A program made the translations under genes and the position numbers. A stretch of DNA of 19,566 nucleotides from NCBI GenBank assembly GCA_031254385.1, contig JAIRUO010000138.1, positions 1 through 19,566 on the forward strand, given 5' to 3'. Under the pieces are notes generated by a model. It did not search any database. It worked only from the letters and a program-made list of their open reading frames with translations, and was not told where the DNA came from. The stretch is from Treponema sp. Its GTDB lineage: Bacteria; Spirochaetota; Spirochaetia; Treponematales; Breznakiellaceae. Shown one piece after another: positions 15,907 to 19,566 of this stretch (its first letter is position 1; each line of letters begins with the position of its first letter).

Positions 15907-17160
15907 TCAATCAAAGTCGCTAAAAGTAAATACCACCTGTCCGTTAGCAGTTACGGTAACATTAAATTTAGTATACGTGTCGCCGTCTAAATCTTTCAGC
16001 CTTATATCGTATCTGTCCGTTACGCTTAACGGATGTGGCAGACTAAGGGAAACAGACTGGCCGTTCGGCAGCACCTGATTGGATTGCAGTCTGTCTTGTC
16101 CCCAATATTCGGATGTGGTTGGGCTTATGTATACATACCAGACTTCATAACCGGTATTGTTGACAATAGTAATCAGGGGACCGTCATATTCCGGAGCAGA
16201 GGCAGAAGGCGCTCTGTCAAAATCATCAAAGGTGAATTCGATAGTCTGATTCTGACGAACCAGCACGTTCATTTTCGTATATGAATCATCATCTGAATCC
16301 ACAAGGCGTATATCATACCTGTTATTGCTGCTTGGCGGCAAAGAAGAAATAGTAACAGACTGCCCGTTCCGCAGCACCTGATCCGATCTCAGCCTGTCTT
16401 CTCCCCAAGAGCTGGATGATACAGGGCTAATGTACACATACCAAACTGTATACCCTGTATTATTGGTAATATTTATGGAAGCAACTTGCGTATTCTGGTA
16501 GTAAGTAAATATCTGTACGACTGCCCTTTCTGCATCCGCAATAGAACGGATATTGCCGTTTCCGGGCCTTACGTTAGCTAGCAGGGAATTAATGTATTCG
16601 CTTTTTATGCCAAAGTTAATATTTTGGGGATTTGATCCGGTTTCGGTTCTCACGAGGGAATCATTGATAATAGCGGCCGCGACCCCGATAACCTCAAAGC
16701 GGCTGTTCATGATCGGCCCGCCGCTGTTTCCCGGCTGAGTCGGGGCGCTGTGCTGAAAGTAAATGGGATCCGATTTGAGGCCGCTATACGCCGATAAGCT
16801 GCCCTCGGTAAAACGAATATCGGAACTTAGAATATTAGGCAGAGGAAACCCAAGCACAGAAAGCCTATCGCCCAGACTCGTGGTACTAAAATCTGTGATT
16901 CTGAAATGGTAAGGATTCTGGTAATTAACTTTCAATACTGCTAAATCGGTTTGGCTGTTTACGCTTAAAACTTCAGCGGGATATTCAGTATTATTAATTT
17001 TTACGGTAATCCTGCTTCCGCCTTCTATTACATGGGCGCAGGTTATTATAACGCCATCACCAGTTATGAAAAAACCTGTTCCTAATGAGTCCGGGGACTG
17101 GCCAAAGGATGATGCCAGAAAACCCATGATTAACAGTAATAAAAGAAACGCTTTTCTCAT
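15907..17160 (-). CDS. Secreted trypsin-like serine protease with two C-terminal repeat modules
   Basis: The 417-residue product has a signal peptide (1-20, cleavage near SFG-Q). The protease domain (about 24-200) is of the DegP/HtrA S1 type, with triad H43 (CAHVIEGG), D72 (QTDLAVLKV) and S146 (QPGNSGGP). It has no PDZ domain. Instead, residues 228-315 and 329-417 are two copies of an ~88-residue module: NNTGY, VWYVYISP, WG-DRL, QVL, NGQSV, RYDIRL, then an Asp-rich turn (DSDDDSYTK / DLDGDTYTK) and FTF-DFD. I associate this module with treponemal exported proteins; function unknown, perhaps Ca2+ or surface binding. It is likely periplasmic or extracellular. GGAG lies 6 bases before the ATG, and a good promoter sits upstream. 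It is not obviously part of the GH105 operon. Confidence 0.92.
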   Translation of the reverse strand: MRKAFLLLLLIMGFLASSFGQSPDSLGTGFFITGDGVIITCAHVIEGGSRITVKINNTEYPAEVLSVNSQTDLAVLKVNYQNPYHFRITDFSTTSLGDRLSVLGFPLPNILSSDIRFTEGSLSAYSGLKSDPIYFQHSAPTQPGNSGGPIMNSRFEVIGVAAAIINDSLVRTETGSNPQNINFGIKSEYINSLLANVRPGNGNIRSIADAERAVVQIFTYYQNTQVASINITNNTGYTVWYVYISPVSSSSWGEDRLRSDQVLRNGQSVTISSLPPSSNNRYDIRLVDSDDDSYTKMNVLVRQNQTIEFTFDDFDRAPSASAPEYDGPLITIVNNTGYEVWYVYISPTTSEYWGQDRLQSNQVLPNGQSVSLSLPHPLSVTDRYDIRLKDLDGDTYTKFNVTVTANGQVVFTFSDFD

Positions 17161-17210
17161 TTCGTACTCCGGGGCTGTCTTGGATGTGTTTCTCGACCAG
17201 CCCTAAGTAT

Positions 17211-17239
17211 ATTATGCCACAAGAGGATTAAGCGGTCAA
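17211..17239 (-). promoter_or_regulatory. Promoter for the secreted protease
   Basis: On the minus strand TTGACC (17239-17234) and CATAAT (17216-17211) are separated by 17 bases, one mismatch each from consensus. The predicted start lies near 17204, about 44 bases ahead of the protease ATG, so the protease is transcribed independently of lplA. Confidence 0.7.
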
Positions 17240-17250
17240 TGTTTCGGTTA

Positions 17251-18243
17251 TTATTCAAACAACAAAGCCATGAATCTGTCCGTATCAAGACCGTAGAAAA
17301 ACTGCGAAATCTCCGTATCAGCCAGCAGTGCCTGTATCTCATTATATTCCAAGTGATGCCCAGTTAGCAACTTTTCAAGTTCGCATGAGTCCCTGCTCGC
17401 AAAATAATCACCGTAAAAGGAAATGTTTTTAATAACTCCTTGCCGTTCCACATCAAGAAAAATATCGATTTTGCCACAGTTTTCAAAACGCCGCGTCTTG
17501 CGCAATGTGTGAGGAGGAGAATTCCCGTAATTCCAGTTCCATTGGGAATAGACCTTTTCTCTAAGCTCCAATGCCGCTCTATGATCTTTAGCATCTACGG
17601 CTATTTCATTCATACCAAAAACAGGGAGCAGAAAATTCTTAAGCGCAGCCCAAAAATCATTAGTGCTCATGTCGTTCTTCATATACGGCCTGATATTCGT
17701 AACTCTACTCTGAGTTGACTTAATTGCCTTAGATTCAACCTTGTCTTTTGCTTTTAGAGCCTTTCCGACCATTTCTAGATTGGAATCGTATAAAATAGTG
17801 CCGTGGTGCATTATCTTATTATTTTTGATGTACTGGGCATTGCCGGAAAACTTTTTCCCTTCAACGGTCATGTCATTGCGCCCAGAAATTTCCACGGGAA
17901 CTCCGAATGAAACAAGGGCTTTCTGAACAGGCTCGCAAAAAAAGCCAAAGTCAAGGCCCTGCTTGTTTTCTAACGGAGTAATAAAGGTAAAATTCAAATT
18001 ACCCATATCATGATAAACCGCGCCGCCGCCAGAGAGCCGCCTTGCGACTGTAATCTCCTGTTCCTTGACAAACGCGGCATCAATTTCTTCCAGGGTGTTC
18101 TGGTGTTTCCCAATAATTATCGAGTTGTGATTCTGCCACAACATGAAGCATTTATCTTCCCTGCCCATACGGTCAAACAATACCTGCTCCAAGGCCAAAT
18201 TGTATGTGGGATCGGTGTTTCTGCTTTCAATGTAAAAAGTCAT
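17251..18243 (-). CDS. lplA: Lipoate-protein ligase A
   Basis: A 330-residue enzyme that activates lipoate with ATP and attaches it to lysine on lipoyl domains of oxoacid dehydrogenases or the glycine cleavage H protein. The family motif ARRLSGGGAVYHDMGNLNF (67-85) binds lipoyl-AMP, and the catalytic lysine is in GKKFSGNAQ (K131). ESRNTDPTYNLALEQ near the start and SRVTNIRP (183-190) are also typical. Length fits the two-domain LplA form with a C-terminal accessory domain (about 240-330). No lipoate synthesis gene is in view, suggesting salvage. The start matches the family, but no ribosome site precedes it: the upstream bases are CAGTTCCTCC. A TATGAT 11 bases before the ATG suggests a near-leaderless mRNA. 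Confidence 0.95.
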   Translation of the reverse strand: MTFYIESRNTDPTYNLALEQVLFDRMGREDKCFMLWQNHNSIIIGKHQNTLEEIDAAFVKEQEITVARRLSGGGAVYHDMGNLNFTFITPLENKQGLDFGFFCEPVQKALVSFGVPVEISGRNDMTVEGKKFSGNAQYIKNNKIMHHGTILYDSNLEMVGKALKAKDKVESKAIKSTQSRVTNIRPYMKNDMSTNDFWAALKNFLLPVFGMNEIAVDAKDHRAALELREKVYSQWNWNYGNSPPHTLRKTRRFENCGKIDIFLDVERQGVIKNISFYGDYFASRDSCELEKLLTGHHLEYNEIQALLADTEISQFFYGLDTDRFMALLFE

Positions 18244-18254
18244 GGAGGAACTGT

Positions 18255-18260
18255 ATCATA
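18255..18260 (-). promoter_or_regulatory. Possible -10 box for a leaderless lplA transcript
   Basis: TATGAT on the minus strand, 11 bases before the lplA ATG, would place the mRNA start about 5 bases ahead of the codon. No good -35 was seen; a C-rich repeat occupies that area. Confidence 0.35.
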
Positions 18261-18285
18261 TTAGGGAGTTAGGGAGATAGGGGGG
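18261..18285. repeat. G-rich repeat upstream of lplA
   Basis: Two TTAGGGAG units (18261-18268, 18269-18276), then ATAGGGGGG. Three or more G-runs make quadruplex formation on the plus strand possible. Confidence 0.65.
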
Positions 18286-18421
18286 AACAGAATATCGCGC
18301 TGCGTGAAGCGGCGTTGACGAAACAGAAGCGTCGCGTTCCAGCGCAGCGAAGCTCCCCCGCATTCAGAAACGGTAGACGGCCTTTAGGCCGGCGTGTGCG
18401 CTGCGGAAAGGGAGTGAGAAT
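18286..18421. other. GC-rich structured spacer between the HAD gene and lplA
   Basis: No gene. It contains CGCTGCG (18298-18304) complementary to CGCAGCG (18343-18349), another CGCTGCG near 18399, and a tight CGGCCT/AGGCCG palindrome near 18377-18390. It may hold a structured RNA or a dispersed repeat; nothing specific was recognised. Confidence 0.4.
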
Positions 18422-19291
18422 TCATCTCAAAAAAACTTCTTCCAGAAAAACGGCTATGCCGTCTTCTGCGTTGGAAGGCGTGATATAGTCCGCTCTTACT
18501 TTTACATTGTCTTTCGCATTTGCCGGGCATACGCCAAAACCGGCATGGTCAAACATGGGGAGATCGTTTTCCTCATCGCCAAAAACCATTGCCTCTTCCG
18601 GCCTGATTCCCCGGTAATCTAAGGCTAGGCCCAGGCCCAGGCCTTTGGAAACGCCGGGGTTAAGGACTTCAAGATACGTGCTGGTAGACCTGACAACGTA
18701 CACATCCTTGCCATAGCGAGTTTCAATAATTGGCCGGAGTTTATCAAGAATTTCCGAATCAGCCAGAAACATGCCTTTGATAATGCCCGGCAGCTCAGGT
18801 TTGCGCAGAAGCTCTTTCAAATCGCATAACTCCGCCAGTATACCGGTGTGGTTATGGTACTTATCGCGCTGAATATCATCCCTATCTGTAAGGAGAGGCT
18901 GGCCGGGTTTCAAAGCAGTCCCCGGCACGTACATTTGAAAATAAATCCCCCTTTCCTGAGAAAGATCCACGCAGAATTCAGCAATCTCTTTTGCCAGCAA
19001 GGTGGTATGGAGTATTTTATTTTCCGGCATATCCGCTATTATTGCGCCGTTAAAGTAAACCATGGGGCCTACCGCACCCAACGGAACGCGGAATTTTTCA
19101 GAAGCCTCCACAGCCCTTCCCGTAGCAAGAATTATTTCCAGGCCTTTTTTCTCGCAGGATAGAATTGCCTTTAAGGTTCTTTCGGTCAGAACAGCTCCAG
19201 GCGCCAAAATGGTGCCGTCAAGATCAAAGACGAGCGCTTTGAGTTCTGCTGATATCCCTGCAAGCTTGATAGATACTGACATAACGTCCAT
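18422..19291 (-). CDS. Cof-type HAD-IIB family phosphatase
   Basis: A 289-residue hydrolase of the haloacid dehalogenase superfamily, Cof/YidA type, which dephosphorylates sugar phosphates, FMN or PLP-like compounds. Motif I is VFDLDGTI with nucleophile D23 and D25. Motif II is ILATGRA (54-60). The motif III lysine is in NPGVSKGLGL, and motif IV is VFGDEENDLPMF. The cap domain between motifs II and III is of the C2 (IIB) type. The start may be the ATG at 19291 or the one at 19282: a TATAAT (19295-19290, minus) overlaps the first ATG and would set the transcript start near 19283, favouring a leaderless start at 19282. No Shine-Dalgarno site is visible for either. Confidence 0.93.
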   Translation of the reverse strand: MDVMSVSIKLAGISAELKALVFDLDGTILAPGAVLTERTLKAILSCEKKGLEIILATGRAVEASEKFRVPLGAVGPMVYFNGAIIADMPENKILHTTLLAKEIAEFCVDLSQERGIYFQMYVPGTALKPGQPLLTDRDDIQRDKYHNHTGILAELCDLKELLRKPELPGIIKGMFLADSEILDKLRPIIETRYGKDVYVVRSTSTYLEVLNPGVSKGLGLGLALDYRGIRPEEAMVFGDEENDLPMFDHAGFGVCPANAKDNVKVRADYITPSNAEDGIAVFLEEVFLR

Positions 19292-19295
19292 TATA
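19290..19295 (-). promoter_or_regulatory. Possible -10 box overlapping the HAD start
   Basis: TATAAT on the minus strand, whose last two bases are the AT of the first ATG (19291). If used, transcription begins next to the second in-frame ATG (19282). No -35 match; the AGGGAAC repeat lies there. Confidence 0.35.
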
Positions 19296-19303
19296 GGATA
19301 AAA

Positions 19304-19336
19304 AGGGAACAGGGAACAGGGAATGGGGGACTAGGG
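19304..19336. repeat. G-rich heptamer repeat with quadruplex motif
   Basis: AGGGAAC, AGGGAAC, AGGGAAT in tandem (19304-19324), followed by GGGGG and AGGG. Five G-runs of three or more with 3-4 base loops fit the G-quadruplex pattern. It sits directly upstream of the HAD gene. Confidence 0.75.
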
Positions 19337-19447
19337 AGATTGGTTAGTAATCTATTCGTAAAAGTCCAAAATACGATTAGTTAGCTTTCCGATCCTTACC
19401 CCCTTCTTCCCTTTGTGCCTTGGTGTGAAATAATTGGAGATAAATTT

Positions 19448-19488
19448 AAAAAAAGGCCGCCGCCGATAAGGAGGAAAACGGCGGCGGC
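19448..19488 (-). terminator. Rho-independent terminator for a gene beyond the right edge
   Basis: On the minus strand a perfect 10-pair GC stem (arms 19479-19488 and 19456-19465) is followed by one extra C and seven T residues (A-run 19448-19454 on the plus strand). The 13-base loop carries AAGGAGG on the plus strand, probably by chance. It would end a minus-strand transcript coming from the right, isolating the HAD gene. Confidence 0.75.
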
Positions 19489-19527
19489 ACGAAGGGTAGA
19501 AAAAAATTTGGAGGTATGCCAGGTATT

Positions 19528-19555
19528 AATCCGAATCTGTTGATTAATTCGGATT
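19528..19555. repeat. Hairpin at the right edge
   Basis: AATCCGAAT (19528-19536) and ATTCGGATT (19547-19555) pair perfectly over a 10-base loop. It lies just after an ATG preceded by GGAGG with only one base of spacing, so no gene is called here. Confidence 0.5.
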
Positions 19556-19566
19556 CCTACCCTGCC

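Noticed and set aside
19440..19490. AAGGAGG in the hairpin loop as a sequestered ribosome site
   Set aside because: No start codon follows at suitable spacing on the plus strand, while the minus strand reads as a standard terminator with a T-run.
19516..19566. ATG with GGAGG just upstream, open to the window end
   Set aside because: Only one base separates GGAGG from the ATG, only 17 codons are visible, and they overlap a hairpin; cannot be supported as a gene.

Overview
The window looks like a stretch of spirochaete chromosome, most likely from a Treponema close to the termite-gut or other host-associated species. This is inference from the gene types: a DUF4398-like lipoprotein with a relaxed lipobox, a secreted protease with tandem 'VWYVYISP' modules that I associate with treponemes, a CHASE2/cyclase-like membrane protein, and heavy use of GH4 and GH105 sugar enzymes. 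No rRNA, tRNA, CRISPR array, insertion sequence or prophage was seen. Most genes have balanced base composition. The histidine kinase gene is clearly AT-richer.

Layout. (1) At 1-510 is the 3' end of a glycosidase-like gene, entering from the left. It converges on a 767-residue CHASE2 membrane protein (535-2838, minus) whose cyclase domain has lost key catalytic residues. (2) A divergent gap (2839-3017) holds three perfect hairpins and leads into a small lipoprotein gene (3018-3602, plus). That gene converges on a YqhD/BDH-type alcohol dehydrogenase (3709-4911, minus). The stops of the lipoprotein and dehydrogenase genes both lie in a G-rich inverted repeat. (3) Divergent from the dehydrogenase is a hybrid histidine kinase (5030-7270, plus) with a perfect sigma-70 promoter.

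(4) From 15749 down to 7352 runs a minus-strand series of six genes: GH105-type hydrolase, GH4 glycosidase, BadF-type sugar kinase, purB, guaB and a TIGR02757 (DUF2400) gene. The first three are translationally coupled and look like an intracellular pathway for pectin-type or other oligosaccharides, with no transporter in view. purB and guaB serve the AMP and GMP branches from IMP. The TIGR02757 gene overlaps guaB and probably begins at a rare ATT codon. (5) Further upstream, still on the minus strand, are a secreted trypsin-like protease with its own promoter, a lipoate-protein ligase and a Cof-type HAD phosphatase. The last two lack Shine-Dalgarno sites and have -10 boxes placed as for leaderless mRNAs.

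The intergenic DNA is unusual. It carries short G-rich tandem repeats (GGGGTTA, TTAGGGAG, AGGGAAC) at gene borders, several GC-rich perfect hairpins, and one convincing minus-strand intrinsic terminator near the right edge. The best candidates for something new are the three-hairpin leader with mutually exclusive pairings, the G-rich repeats that supply stop codons, the degenerate CHASE2 cyclase, the modular protease, and the GH105-GH4-kinase operon with an altered GH4 metal motif.
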